Positions 24,181-36,599 of a stretch of 64,000 nt of DNA are shown here, one piece after another (within the stretch, counting starts at the first letter, position 1; each line of letters starts with the position of its first letter). Under the pieces are notes generated by a model. The model was given only the letters and a program-made list of their open reading frames with translations. It was not told where the DNA came from and made no database searches. The stretch comes from Stichopus chloronotus (Eukaryota > Echinodermata > Holothuroidea > Aspidochirotida > Stichopodidae), in contig CM037837.1 in NCBI GenBank assembly GCA_021234535.1, positions 9,728,636-9,792,635 of the forward strand, in the 5' to 3' direction. The translations under genes and the position numbers were made by a program.

Positions 24181-25681
24181 AGCCGTATACACAAAGAGTT
24201 TGGCCAACTCAGGCGCCATGTTGCTACCCTAAGAACGGGAGCCTGCGCTTAACGTAACGTATGCTTTGGAGCTTCCTGAGACCCACGCTTCATAAAGTAG
24301 GAATCCTCAAGTTTTGATATATACTCCGTCGGAAGGAAAAGTCTAATTCAAAAAAGATAGCATTTGTAGCCAACTCATTTGCATAAAATGTAAAGGACGG
24401 CCAAAAATGCAAAATATTATAGGTAATTTATTGGACAAAGGCAATGTACACCTCTTCAATCTTTTTTCCTAATTTGCTATATGGAACTTATTTTTTTATC
24501 AAATTATGTTTACTCTCACCAGTCCCTCGATCGCAACCAGCCTTTGGATGGCTGGACGGAAACAAACTTAATTGAAACCAGGGTCCTGAAACTTTTCAAA
24601 ATGCAGTATGTTCTGGACAGTTTCAAGTCACGCTTTTGCAAACTTCCGCAATGCCTGTCACTGCAACAACTTAGGTTCATAAAATTTCAACTGTTCTTTT
24701 TATCCCAACCTTTATATTGCCATAGTTGGGTAAGAGGGGAAGGGTTGGATGGGATCAGTCAGAGAGGAGAGGAAAGAGATTGCCTGGGGTGTCGATGGAA
24801 AAGAAAAAGATGAAAGTTGGGAGAGCCGGAAATGTATCCTACGTGGCTAACTTATTCCAGTATCTTTTTTTTCCATGTGCAACATGCTCTGTTTTGGAAT
24901 CAGGGAATCCAGGGGAACAACCATCGTTTCAAATTGACAGTGTGAGGCGAGACACAGTCTACAAAAGATTACCCGACAAGGTGTGTGTATTACAAAACAA
25001 CACAATGAACCGTGTCAGAAAAGGCTTTTCTGCCCTCAACATTTTCTTTTAATATGTGGTTTACTCTGTGCCAATTCAGTACAAAACACCTGTTCACCAT
25101 GTGAAAATATGACAGCTTAAAAAGAGTTGATGATATAAAGAATTGAATGCTTGTATCCACGTCCTGAAAGTGAAGTAGTCTCTTTTCTCAATCCTTTAGG
25201 TATTTCATTTCATTGTTAAGTCCAAAAAGTTGTGTCCTAGGGAATAACAAGTAATCCTATATTTACTTCTAATTGACACTGACCTTGAAAGAATACCAAA
25301 CAAAAGTTCCATAACTCCTTGAGCTTTTCAGGTCAGGTGTATATAAAGTAATGTGAGTGACACTTACCTACACTAATACAGTGACAATGTTACAATTTTT
25401 GGAGTATCCAAAAGTCAACTTTGGGTTATTAAGCTTCAATTCTCAAACATGAACCAAGAAGATTTCATTTTCACAAAATAAAATATGTAACTATAAATTG
25501 GTGATTATAAATAGAAGAACTTTGTAATGAATTTACAAGCGACCTTTAAATCATGGCAGGCTTCTAACCCTTGACGGTGGTCACGCATTAAGATGGCTGT
25601 CTGCCTAAGTTTAGCTTTTTGTAGTTTTCTCGTCACTTTGCCCTCCCTCTTTACTTTCTTTCTTAAAAGAGACAAGTTTGT

Positions 25682-25809
25682 TCAAGCTTCACCACTTTTG
25701 ACCTTAGGGTTACCAACTCTAAAATCTTCCAAATGTGGAGTTGTCCATGACTGTCTGTCAGGATCAAGGTGAGAATTGTCACCTGTTTCTTCACCATCAG
25801 TGAAATCAC
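25682..25809 (-). CDS. Possible terminal exon, acidic, downstream of THAP exon
   Basis: On the minus strand an acceptor (TATTCAGTTTTCAG) opens a 128 nt stretch entered in phase 1. It encodes an acidic tail starting DFTDGEETGDNSHL and ending GEA at a stop (25682-25684). It lies about 0.6 kb downstream of the THAP-like exon on the same strand and could be its last coding exon. No domain is recognised. Confidence 0.3.
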
Positions 25810-26429
25810 CTGAAAACTGAATACTAAAAAAAAAATATCATTGAAAAAGCAAATGCATGCATGGCTTTCTTTGACACCCATGATCCTCCACACTTCTAGG
25901 TTGTGAGAATAGCCGGGTGCTTTGAATTAGGTCTATTATGCAATTCTTGATGATGGTAGTTTATTCTCCTGTTACATGGTGATCATGCACTAATGACATC
26001 TGACCCCTGTCCAAATCCCACAGTGGGTCACATCCCCCCCCCCCCCCGAGAAGAGTGGGTCATGTGACCCATGTAATGAACTACAAAATTCATACATTCA
26101 AACTACATTGTGCATTTTTTTTTGTACACTGGGCAAAACAATTCATCAAGATAGAGCTGCAGTAAAATCTGTCCTATGGATTCAACTTGTAGTGGCCCTA
26201 ATAATAAGTGTAGGAAGCTCTTACAGTGTAGGATGGTAATGGTAGCATACTTTAGCTGATGCTATTTGTACTGGTCCCCCTCCCCAACTTTTTACCCCTA
26301 TGGTAGAAAACTCACTCTCTCAAGATGAGGCCTGGTCAATTTTGAATGTGGCAGATGCATTGCTGGCATAGCTATTATCCTGAAACACATTTTTAGGCAG
26401 AGATGAAGTAGCGAGAGACATTCTTTTCT

Positions 26430-26552
26430 TGGTGACTTTGTCTCTTTGCCATTATTTGGTTTGTAGGCAAATATGATGGGTATGGCATTTGGCTTCAGCT
26501 TTTTTATCTTGTCTGCACGGTGATTTTCAAATTGACCTTCAGTAAAATGCAA
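26430..26552 (-). CDS. THAP-domain C-terminal half, exon or relic
   Basis: On the minus strand, after a good acceptor (TTCTTTTACAG, AG at 26553-26554), the frame reads LHFTEGQFENHR and then KKLKPNAIPIIF. This matches the second half of a THAP zinc finger: the final HF pair and the LKxxAxPxxF box that folds against the DNA-binding core. THAP proteins are DNA-binding factors, and many derive from P-element transposases. The first half, with the CxxC pair, was not found. The open frame runs on to 26298 without domain-like sequence, while another frame there reads serine-rich (SLPKNVFQDNSYASNASA), suggesting a frameshift. It may be a pseudogene or one exon of a real gene. Confidence 0.45.
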
Positions 26553-26559
26553 CTGTAAA

Positions 26560-28600
26560 AGAATTAGAGCAAACAACAGTTCAGGTAAGATGCTCACTGG
26601 AGTAAATAAATTCACAGAAAATGAACATAGACTGAAAGTAATTAGAGTCAACGATTGAGCAGGTTAGAATGAGCAATGTTTCTTAATTTTTAGAGCCAAA
26701 TCAGTTGAACTGTTGACTTATGAACTTGCTTTCAGCTACCATATAATCAGCATCAACTTTTCAATGAAAGCTGGCAAGACTGTTTTTTTTTCTTGATGCT
26801 TTTTGGCTGTTTTGGGAATATGCACTATTCCTAAAGTCCAACATGAACAGGCTCACCGAACTGCTCTTCATCCAAAGATGTGTCAGAATAATTGAATTTG
26901 TTGTTCTTGCCCTGCTCCCTACCACTTATACCGCTCAACAACTGCTTAAATAATGAGCCTAAATAATGAATTATTACTATAATTTTTAATGAATTTTCAG
27001 AGTGAAAAACAGAATACATAGCCTGCTCTTCTTTGCTTTCAAGTTGGGCATTTGATTGCTTACTCCTCACAATTAAATGGGATATTAAAGCTCTATTTCT
27101 AACAAATCCATATGAAACATTTAAGAAAATATGAATAAAACACTTATGCTAACTACGTAAAAGAAACATTTCCAATGATCTCTGAAACACTTACAGTGAG
27201 GGTTAAATCCTATTCTCTCCATTAACAAAAGGCCATGCATATGTTAAACTGCAACAGAGTTGTAGCCAAGTTCATTTTCCTTCAAGTCACAGGCCATTCC
27301 TTTTTCAAGTCATGCTGCAAGGAAAGAAAAGTGTTATTTGTTAGCGACTATAAACTTAGTCAAAAATTCTGAATCGCAACAATGGGCATGCACTTCTTTT
27401 TTACCAGTGTTAATAAAAGAACATCAATTTCCAGGCAATCATGAATAAAGCCACTTGTATTCTATGCCTAACTTGGGAAAGGCTCTTAGCATCACAGTCA
27501 CTAAATTGAACATTAGTGTCTAAATAGGCCAAAGCTAGCAGTTAATCAGTGCTGTAACTGTTCGTGAGGGCCTAGATATTGGCCTTGCAAATTACAATGG
27601 CCAAACCCGGACATTACACAGGCCTGCAATGGCATACGTACCAAATCACTAACGCTAGTGATCATCCTGCCCAGTATAGGCTTATCCCACGCATGGCACA
27701 TAAAACCATAACAGTCCAGTATTATATCGTTGAAGCTTTAGGGATGTTCATAAGTCTGGTACGTATTTAAGCTACTATGGCCACGGTGTTAAAACGAACT
27801 GTAGTCTGTAGGGTCGACCTTAACCTAGCCTAGGCCTTGTCCAGTTTGTGTACATACCCACCTAGCACAGATACGAAGCATCCTTATTAGCTTTTCAGTC
27901 TACTCGACGGACTATAACTTCCCAGGCTTTCCACCTCTGTGGATCTCTTGGAAATCGATGCATTGATATACCGGACCCTGTGCTGGTGGAACAGCCCCTG
28001 CCCATGCCACACACCAATTAGGCATTTCGGCTTTCAAATTTCATAAGTTTACAAGTATAGTAGTACATAAGCATATCATATCATGTACATATTCCATGAA
28101 TCGGGCCGGCAGGGATCTCAGCTAAGATTTCTTGCTGTCTTGGATAGCAACATGGCTGGTAGACCTCACGTGGCCTAGTGTTGACCAATCACAATCATTT
28201 CGACTGGAACCCGGGTTGGCCAAACTCTCTGTATATACGGCTCTGAGTATAAAGGTCCTATGATGAGAGCGCTCTTCTCAGATGAACTACTTTGCTGAAG
28301 CTGGAAGTGTAATTGTTTTCATACTTTGCTGCATTCACCAATCATTTGTACAGCACACGATTTAGTATCACTTTTAACGCTGACTCCATTGAACCAGGGA
28401 GGCGCTAGAGAAGGAGATACAACGGGACGGTTAAGTTATGCTTATCCTGTCAGATTTTCTCCGGCGTTAACTTTTAATTCATAAAGGGATGAGAACAGCT
28501 TAGAGTGAACTGTTTACTTTTGTGTGATGTATCTTACATCTAGGGACATCCAAGTAATCTTCATTCACACCTGCTTGTAATCTTTGAAAAGATTGCGTAG
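26560..28600. other. Region upstream of THAP-like exon; no domain seen
   Basis: On the minus strand an acceptor (TTTCCTTGCAG) and a donor (GTAAGTG) bracket about 27195-27316, which lacks a useful frame and could be an untranslated exon. The frame at 26831-27070 has no recognised domain. Confidence 0.25.
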
Positions 28601-28633
28601 CAAAGCTTTGATGCGAGGTTCATTGCCGACAAT

Positions 28634-29400
28634 TAACTCAAAACCACTGTCTCAAAAATCGAAACGACTGGCTATCTCTTTAGAATCAAGACAGACTGGT
28701 ATATAAGAGTAAGACTGAGACTTTTGCATATGCAAATGACGAAAACGATCATAAGACTATATTTTACTGTTGCATTTTATCGATTTTCACTGATTTTCAC
28801 TGATTTTCGCAAGTTTGCAGAGGGTGTATCCATTTCAATAAGTTACACAACATCAAATTTTCCCACTGCGATCGGCGTCGGACCGCGTCGGAAGTTGAAA
28901 ACTGATTTTCAAGAATAACGACTGGCAATGCTATAGACAAAATTTGTCGATCGATAATTTACAACGGAGCAGACAACATAGACCTTTTATGTTACGTTCC
29001 TAATACACTTTAATCCCATTGAATCTTCAAGAGGTGAACAAAAGAGTCGACTACGGCGGAAACTAGGTTGCTTCAAAAGAAGAAACTTTTGTTGTATCTT
29101 CTTCTCTAGTACCTCCCTGATTGAACTGTGAATGCAGTAACAGATATCTATATATTTCAAAATGGTTCCTTAGATTATGATGTCACAAAGGCACAACTAC
29201 TAGGCCTATGTTATCGTTTGCATGTATTGGATGTCATATAAGCACTTCGATCGCATAGAACATATGGCATTTGGTATCTCTGAGGCAACTACAAATCTTT
29301 CTTGACCAGAGAAGTTATTTCTTTAAACAACAATAACTTGAGTTATGAACAAAATATTGGTGTGAGGTGCACATGGTGACGTACCCGCAGTGAAACATTG
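28634..29400. repeat. Relics similar to inverted-arm sequence
   Basis: 28634-28700 resembles 9833-9900 (shared words CTGTCTCA-AAATCGAAA and AGACTGGTATAT). 29310-29375 resembles 30-105 from protease intron 2 (TCTTGACCAG and CTTGAGTTATGAACAA-AT). Both keep the left arm's orientation but are in reversed order relative to it. They may be breakpoint remnants or dispersed repeats shared by chance. Confidence 0.45.
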
Positions 29401-30221
29401 TCCTCTCGTTTTAATTATCCCTTGTCTTTTCTGTAAAATATTTCTTTAAAGTTCTTTTTGGTTCCAATGCGTAGATCCACCAACGATATCGCTTCAAAGC
29501 ATTCAAAACACAACAGGATGGATGTTGCTGGAAATCCTCCTTCAAAACTGAAATTCATCACGATCTTCACTGGCCTCCAATTTCAGTGACAATCTTTTTT
29601 TTTAAGATTCTACTCATTGTCGTCAAATTAGTCAAAGGGATGACTGCATTTATATTTCTGAGTTAAGTACTCTTCAATCGCCATTAAGGGATCTTCGTTC
29701 GAGCAGTATAGGTGGATAGTACACACATGAATCTAAATATTCTTGGGTGGAATAGGTCTTTTTCATTACAAATTATTATTTTTATTACTTTCTTGTTCTC
29801 TATCAACATTGTATGTATTTTGATTCAGAATGGTTTGTTTTGCACATTTATAGAGTCTGAATTACTTGCAGATGTCTTTGGTGAAGATTGGAACAGTTTC
29901 AATTAATGTGATGGGATAGTTCAATTTTGTCTTGGTGTTATTGAGATGTGGTTCGGGAGGGGGCGGGAGTTGAGACGACTTTGAAAACTACACACAACAG
30001 TGGTAAAAGTGAGTCACATTGGAATAATATACCACGTGTTGACATATTTCTGTGGATATGAGGCTAGAGTTCAAGTTATTCATTGAGTTCTACATTAGTG
30101 TAATGATCTCTAGGTAAATCCTTTATGTGCATTGGACCATCAAGGAATGTGCTACAGGGTAGTGACCTTTCGTGTAATATATACAGTAATATATAAAGTA
30201 TTGATGATGTTGGATAGATTA

Positions 30222-30364
30222 CAATACTAATACTACTACTACTGCTACTGCTATTACTACTACTGCTACTGCTACTACTATTACTACTGCTACTACTAAG
30301 ACTAAAACTACTACTACTACTAATAATAATAATAATAGTAATAATAATAACAATGATAATAATA
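30222..30364. repeat. TAC/TGC/TAA trinucleotide microsatellite
   Basis: ACTACTACTGCTACTGCT runs grade into AATAATAATAATAGTAATAAT. This abuts the 5' side of the R2-like element. Confidence 0.92.
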
Positions 30365-33300
30365 GGTCTCAGGTCCCGAGTCCCGAGGTCCCGGTTTCGA
30401 ATCCCCCCCCCCGAGGACGAAAAAAAATCACAAAATCAAGGTTAACTTAGAATTCAAGGCAAGACTTGGTAAACGTCATTCAAAAACTATCAGACTCATA
30501 TCTCAAAGACTTTGAGTTGCCCATACGAATCAAATTGACTTCCAAAAATAATAACATCTAAAAATAGGGAAGGTTGAAAGAGGGCTCCTTCAAAAGTTCT
30601 GGCACCTCCACACCCATCTTAAAATGGAGAGTTCAAAAATTGAGACAATCATGAAGGCTCAGACGTCGCCCGGATCAACAAGGTCTGCGCCAGTCGTTGA
30701 GCTATCAGGACGCGCTGGTGAAAAGTGGGCTACTGGAGGCAAAATTACCAATAGGAGGAAATGGACACGTGACGAAGCTAGGGAAGTAATGAATATATGG
30801 ACCAAACGAAATCCTGACTTCAATATCACAGAACAACGAATAATGGACCAATGACAGGTAATAACTAAGACTCAGGTTTTTAAAGACATAACTAGAGCAA
30901 CTACAACAGCAACTACGCACACTGCACACAGAACAAGACCAAGACAATACACACTACCAAGACACCCAGGTATGCACCACAACGCCAACTATCCCCAATG
31001 ACCTAAATCAGATAGATACAAACAGAGACCAAGATCCACTAATTCAGGACATAAAAATTGAATGGAGAGAGACATTAGCTTCCGAGACACCCAGGGAACC
31101 CACATGGACAAACAAACAACACATTGCAGAGGCGCACAGACTCGCATCACGTGCAAACCAACTGATCAACAACATCCACAAAAATAACATCACGGAGACA
31201 AACGCGCTCATATATGCCACAGCTAGGACCATCGACAAGCTCACCTCAACAAAGAAACCAAAAACGAAAAATCCCACAAATGAAACCCCAACATGGAAAC
31301 AACGTCTTAAAAACAAAATTAGGACACTACTAAAAATATTAGTAGGATGGACTCTGCAAAAAGAGAGACATACAAAATACCAACATCAATAAACAATCGC
31401 TACCACGTCAAAGAAAGGGGACTCGAGGCAGCTTTGGATGACGCCAAACAACGCCTAGCTGCAACAGCACACAGACTCCAAAGATACATCGCCTGCAATG
31501 ACCAATACAGAATCAACAAACTGTTCAAAGGACAACCAGGTAGGGTATACGCTCAACTCCACAATTAAACAGCAACATCTGAAACACCTGATAGAACACA
31601 GACATATGACTTCTGGAAGAAAATATAGAGCACTCCCAAAATGCACAACAACAACGCAGAATGGACACACACAGCACACTTCAACGCACCTACCCAAACA
31701 TCGCGGGGTATCACGAAGAACGATATTCAACACAAGGTGAAAAACATGCCAAACTAGAAGACACCTGGACCATACCAGATGCAACTGCACTGGCTCAAAC
31801 ACCTCACAACCTTACATGACAGACTAGCAAGACAATTTCAAGACATCCTAGAATACCCACAAAACATACCAACATGGCTCACAACTGGAAGAACTGTTCT
31901 CATACAGAAAGACCCCCTACAAGGTACCCAACCCGGCAACTACAGACCCATAACATGCCTACCGACAACCTAAAAACTGTTCTCAGGGATACTTGCAGAT
32001 CAGACAAACGAAAACATGAACACATACCAACTACTTGCACAAGAACAGAAAGGATCACGACTAGGATGTCGTGGAACAAAAGACCAACTACTGATCGAAA
32101 AGATTGTGACTTTGGACTCGAAAAAGAGACGGACTAACTTGGCAGTGGGATGGACAGACTACAAGAAAGCATACGACTCCGTACCACACTCCTGGATACT
32201 CCACAGATCGATCAGAATTACACAAGTACAGTTACACTAGTGCAGATTGCGCTAGTGCAGACACCAATCTCACGTCACGTGGCAAAGAACTAGCCAACAT
32301 AAAGATCCGACTTGGAATGTCCAATGCGACTCACTCTCACCCCTACTGTTCTGTGCAGCTCTCAACCTTTAGCCACATCCTACGAAACACCAAAGAAGGA
32401 TACACACTGAAAACAGGACATAAAATCAACCACCTGCTGTACATGAACGACTTGAACTTGTATGCCAAAAACGAGAACGACCTCACCGCCCTGATTGAGA
32501 CTGTCCGATTCTTCACCAATGACATCTGCCGGACTTTAGGAGTACATCACAGTGGAAGACACAGACCCACTAATAGAGGAAGTCTAGAAACACAAATCAA
32601 TAACCGGTTACAAGTCAAAGAAAGATGAAATGGCGGAATGGAGGACCGAATACACCAGCAATGGGTCCAACAAACAGCTACATGGACAATACAAACGACA
32701 AGTACCGGAAGTGGCATCCACTGAAAACACATACAAATGGCTGAAAGGGAACCAGGGTTGAAGATTGAAACAGAAGTGCTAATAACAGCTGCGCATGACC
32801 AGGTGCTAAACACAAAATGCCACAAGACAAAGGTACTCCACACGATGAATGATCCTAAGTGTAGAGTGTGCAAGGAAAAGGATGAGACAGTTGCCCATAT
32901 AATCACAGCCTGCCCCAAGGTAGCCGAAACCCTCTATAAGACCAGGCACAACAACCTAGCAGCAGTAATACACCATAAAGTATGTCAGCACTACGGAATT
33001 CCACCAACAACGAACACATGGCTGAACAAACCCAACCACATGGAAGAAAACGACAAAACTAAGATCCTCTGGGACTTCGAAATCATGACTGACAGAGTAG
33101 TAACGACTCGTAAACCAGACCTGGTAGTCATAGACAAAGAAACACTGGAAGGACTGATACTTGATATGGCAATACACAACGACCCAAACATAGTCAAGAA
33201 GGAAAGCGAAAAAGTAGATAAATACCAAGACTTAAAACTTGAAATACAGAGACTATGGAACGTGAAAGCAAGATTAATCCCCGTAGTAATCGGTGCACTC

Positions 33301-33487
33301 GGAGCACACAAGCTAGAGAGACACCTACAACACATCCCGGGTAAACACAAAGTGCAACAACTCACAACGACAGCACTACTAGGCACTGCCCACATCCCCA
33401 GAAGGATACTCGATCTACCATAGTCCGAGTAGGACTTCGAGATCAGAGTTAAAACCCATACCAACATAGAAGTTGAGAAAGAAAAAG
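30365..33487 (+). mobile_element. R2-like (REL-endonuclease) non-LTR retrotransposon, decayed
   Basis: The pieces appear in order and in shifting frames. A Myb-like N-terminal region comes first (RRKWTRDEAREVM and NITEQRIMDQ, 30624-30854). The reverse transcriptase follows: GRTVLIQKD and NYRPITCLP near 31880-31970, motif A WTDYKKAYDS near 32151-32180, and motif C as YMND at 32440-32451. The last piece is a CCHC knuckle and restriction-like endonuclease (32737-33423). The protein would copy its RNA at a nick made in target DNA. Stops and frameshifts separate the pieces, and the catalytic YMDD is YMND, so this copy is inactive. Both ends abut TAA-type microsatellites, which suggests target preference as reported for R4/Dong-type relatives. 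The exact clade is uncertain. Confidence 0.85.
32737..33423 (+). pseudogene. C-terminal CCHC plus restriction-like endonuclease domain of R2-like element
   Basis: This is the longest intact frame of the element (228 codons). Residues 42-59 form C-x2-C-x8-H-x4-C, the zinc knuckle. Residues 126-143 (KPDLVV, then LILDMAI) fit the PD-x(n)-D core of the restriction-like endonuclease of R2-clade elements, with KYQDL near 162 and a VVIGALGA strand near 183. The frame ends TAHIPRRILDLP and a stop. The minus-strand copy at 46.6 kb ends with the same motif. It is a fragment of the parent polyprotein, since the upstream frame is broken. Confidence 0.85.
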
Positions 33488-33560
33488 AAATAATAATAAT
33501 GATAACAGTAATAACATATAAGAAGAATAAGAATGAGAATAACAATAACAATAATAATAA
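33488..33560. repeat. AAT microsatellite at 3' end of R2-like element
   Basis: AATAATAATAATGATAACAG and later AACAATAACAATAATAATAA runs begin about 65 bases after the element's stop codon and end at the start of an L1-like fragment. Confidence 0.92.
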
Positions 33561-33796
33561 AGGCTACAAAATATAATGTTGAGACATGTAATACGAGTAA
33601 TAACGTTATTAGCAAGTTAAAATCTTGCGAAGGGTTTGAGACTTCCAGTAATAATGAAATATTGAATATTTTGTCGAACTTTTACAACGCGTTATATACT
33701 AGCGAAAACTGTGACCCAAATGTTATTTTTCGTAATATTCATTATGACCATTCACTTTCACATGAACAAGCTGCTATATGCGAAAGAAAGCTTTAA
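33560..33796 (+). mobile_element. L1/Tx1-like reverse-transcriptase fragment
   Basis: The frame reads EILNILSNFYNALYTSEN and LSHEQAAICE, the linker between endonuclease and reverse transcriptase typical of L1/Tx1-type proteins (an FYxxLYTS box just before the RT fingers). It stops at 33796. The 5' side abuts an AAT microsatellite. It covers a different part of the polyprotein from the fragments at 5.0 and 46.1 kb. Confidence 0.6.
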
Positions 33797-33799
33797 GAT

Positions 33800-35660
33800 G
33801 CTTTAAGACGCTAGTGCAGTATGTTAGACCAGACTGTGCCACGGGGTTTTCAGTGCGTTACCAGTCTCGGCCAGTGATGAGATGAGAATGCGACTATAAA
33901 CTGAACTTGTTCTTAAAATTTACACTTACCTTTATCGAACCAATGCACTGTTATCATCTGCAGCTATCACGGTAGCCTGCACGAATAGATGCTTCTAATG
34001 AGCTTTTTCCTTTCGTATTTCTTTTGTGATTCATGCAGTGATAAACACATCGGCACACAGTAAGGATGCGTTAGCTGACCGAAATCTGCCCAAAGTGTAT
34101 TCGTGACGTTTTCATACATGTACACCGCCATCGTAAACTGAGTTCAAAGTAATCACCAAGGTGCACAAACGTGTGCAGGAACCAGATGGCAAGTGGAAAA
34201 GAGATGGGCGATGTTTGTATTAAGTCTTATTATGTGTAGCACTGAGGAAAGTGAAAAGAGAGCAAGCATTATTTTAAAGACAGCTTTCGATTTAACCACG
34301 GTTTGGAAATTCACATAGGACTAGATCTAGATCATTTAGGGTTCCAGCTCTTACCATAGGACGTCGCGTGGTCGGTCTAAATTTAAAGAAATTAGACTAT
34401 ACTGGGTCCGCGTCAGTACTCAAATATTATTACACTTAATTCAAGAGTGGGTTCCCTCCCACCTTCCATTCCTCCACTCTGTCTTGAAAATGCAGTGCGA
34501 CAATGTAGAGTAAGGTTCATAGTAGAGAACATCTCAAATATCCACTTGGATACTCAGTTTAAGATGCCGCAAGGAAAGAGCAATGTGCTCAGAACTACAC
34601 TGAAATGCTCAGATCAGAACTACACTGAGTTCTATTTCGTTCGCCATGAAGAACATCTCCAGCTCATTAATGTTATCTCTTTAAAGACTAAGCGTTCCCA
34701 CACCCACTCCCCCTCCTCCTTCATCTTCGGACTCTCCTTCCTTTGAGGAAGACGTATTATCGCACAGAGCGTTTCAGGAATGTTCAAAATTTCAGGAATA
34801 TTTTGACATATCAGAACTGCCTATAACACATGCTCTCCCATAATTTTGTATGTATTCACGCTATGATTTAATTAATGATAATATATAGTGAGGCCAGCTA
34901 TTCGTCACTGTAGCTTCCAGGGTAAGAGGTAGATCGCTTCCGTATGGCGATTTAAGCGTGGGAGCCTCTGCACATGTCTGCTGACATACACAAGTCAAGA
35001 TATTGTACGGTACACTTAACACATGGAGGAATTTAATCTTACATTGCACTTCAAAGACAATGTTGGCAGACACACGCCACCAGCCATTCAATACCATGAT
35101 CTACGCAGAACGAACTGACTTAATTAACTGTGGCAATAATTGTAAAGAAAAAAGGGGGATGACCCTACAAGATGCCATTGCAATGCGGCTCTATGAGAAT
35201 TTCCTGTAGGGTAGTCACATATCAAGCGTGGTGTAAACTCTAAATTCGAATCCTATTTTGTCTGCTCTAATCCAACTTGTGTGTCTGTATGTGTCTGTTT
35301 TAGTAGTTTGCGGCTATGTTAAAGGATTTACCCCCGAAACGTGGTGTTATATGCACTTTTTATGTGTATAAGTTACTTACGGTGTTACGTAGATTAGAAG
35401 TAGAAAAAGGAAAGTGTTGTGCATTGTGTTAAGTGTGTGTAGGTGCAGTGTTGATGATCACGTGTTCATATTTATCTGTCTACGTTGATGCCATTTGCGC
35501 TTACCTTTTCTATCCAGAAAGATTCTCGGCGTAGGATTGTTGTATGTCACGTTTCTTGGATCAGTTCATCATCAATGCCTGTAAGGGAAACGCGTTGTCT
35601 ATAGCGTGTGATGAGAGAACTGAAGTGTGTAGTGTATGGTAGTTGTTTGGCGTTAGCTTT
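33800..35660. other. Unassigned DNA; no gene recognised
   Basis: Open frames at 34447-34746, 34861-35097 and 35003-35209 carry no recognisable domain or signal. Sequence just before 35660 (TG-rich, plus) is antisense to the end of the Penelope-like fragment. Confidence 0.5.
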
Positions 35661-35661
35661 A

Positions 35662-36045
35662 TTAAAGTTTATTATTTCTGTTGCTAAATCTTGTGTAAAG
35701 TGTCGTTTCTGTTTTGCCGATGCATTGTTTTTTGTAAGCTGTGCAGGTAATAAGATAAATTATCCATTTAGATTTGCAGTTAATGTGCGATGTTATGGGG
35801 AAACTCTGTCTGGTTGTGGTGCTGGTAAATTTGTTTGTGTGCTTGATGTATTTGTGTAGCATGAAGCGTTTTGGCTTGCAGGCAAAAAAGCCGTTCTGTG
35901 TGGTATGTGTGTCTTCTTCGTCATTAGGTGAGGAGTCCCTAGCCCCTACGAGGAGATCTCGTAGAGAGCGGGGACGACGGAAGGCAGCCATGAAGGGAGG
36001 GGTGGGTCTTTGAAAATATATATGAGTTCTGGGGAACATGTTAAT
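35662..36045 (-). mobile_element. Penelope-like element fragment with GIY-YIG endonuclease
   Basis: On the minus strand the frame reads FRRPRSLRDLLVGA, then SKWIIYLITC and KKQCIGKTETTLYTRF, ending at a stop at 35662. This is the C-terminal linker and start of the GIY-YIG nuclease of Penelope-like retroelements (IIYLITC standing for the GIY strand, CIGKT for YIG). The usual cysteine pair between linker and nuclease is degraded (only FAC remains, followed by F and H where cysteines are expected). The reverse transcriptase upstream (higher coordinates) was not found. It is a truncated, dead copy. Confidence 0.72.
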
Positions 36046-36599
36046 GTTGGTGTGCATTTCTGCAGCTTCTTAGGAAGGTTTGAGAAAATTGGCAAGTATG
36101 TGAGTACATACGGTTATTTTCTTTTGTGTCTAAGTTAGTAGATTATGTTTTGAAAGCTTTGTGCATTTTGTATATGTTGTTTTACAACTGCAGACTTGGC
36201 TAGACTAGAGACGTTGTGGTGATACGGCGAAGGTGGTGTAACATTGCAGAGCACAAATTTCTTGCAGTGCCTATACATTGCTTGTATTTGACTGTTTTAA
36301 ATATTAACTTGATCGTCATGACTTATACACTCCGCCTAGAGGAAAGATGAGAAGCTGCCTTCCAGATGGCTCTGCCCCCGTGCCCTGGTGTTTGAACAGC
36401 TTTCTATTATCTCTCTTTTCTTCTCTATCTAATAAAATAACGAAGGCTGTTGACAACCTTTAAACCCATGCTTTAATATTTCAATATTCCAGTTGGGTCT
36501 TCATCTTGACATAACGACATAGTTGGGGTTGTAAAGGAGAGTGGAGAATGGACACAATGTGTTGTGTAATAGTGAAGATCAACTTAACTGTTGTAACAA

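Larger units (their letters stand above)
24185..28243. repeat. Short inverted repeat pair enclosing ~4 kb
   Basis: A stretch at 24185-24215 (CGTATACACAAAGAGTTTGG, then CCAAC) matches the reverse complement of about 28213-28243. The pair might mark the ends of a 4 kb element or simply be two copies of a dispersed repeat. Only about 30-45 bases match. Confidence 0.35.

Noticed and set aside
24481..25052. Overlapping plus-strand frames of about 110 codons
   Set aside because: No domain, signal or splice support; two frames over the same DNA with ordinary composition.
30390..30410. Possible tRNA gene from a GGTTTCGAATCC word
   Set aside because: No A box, anticodon arm or acceptor stem could be folded around it; kept only as a B-box-like word.
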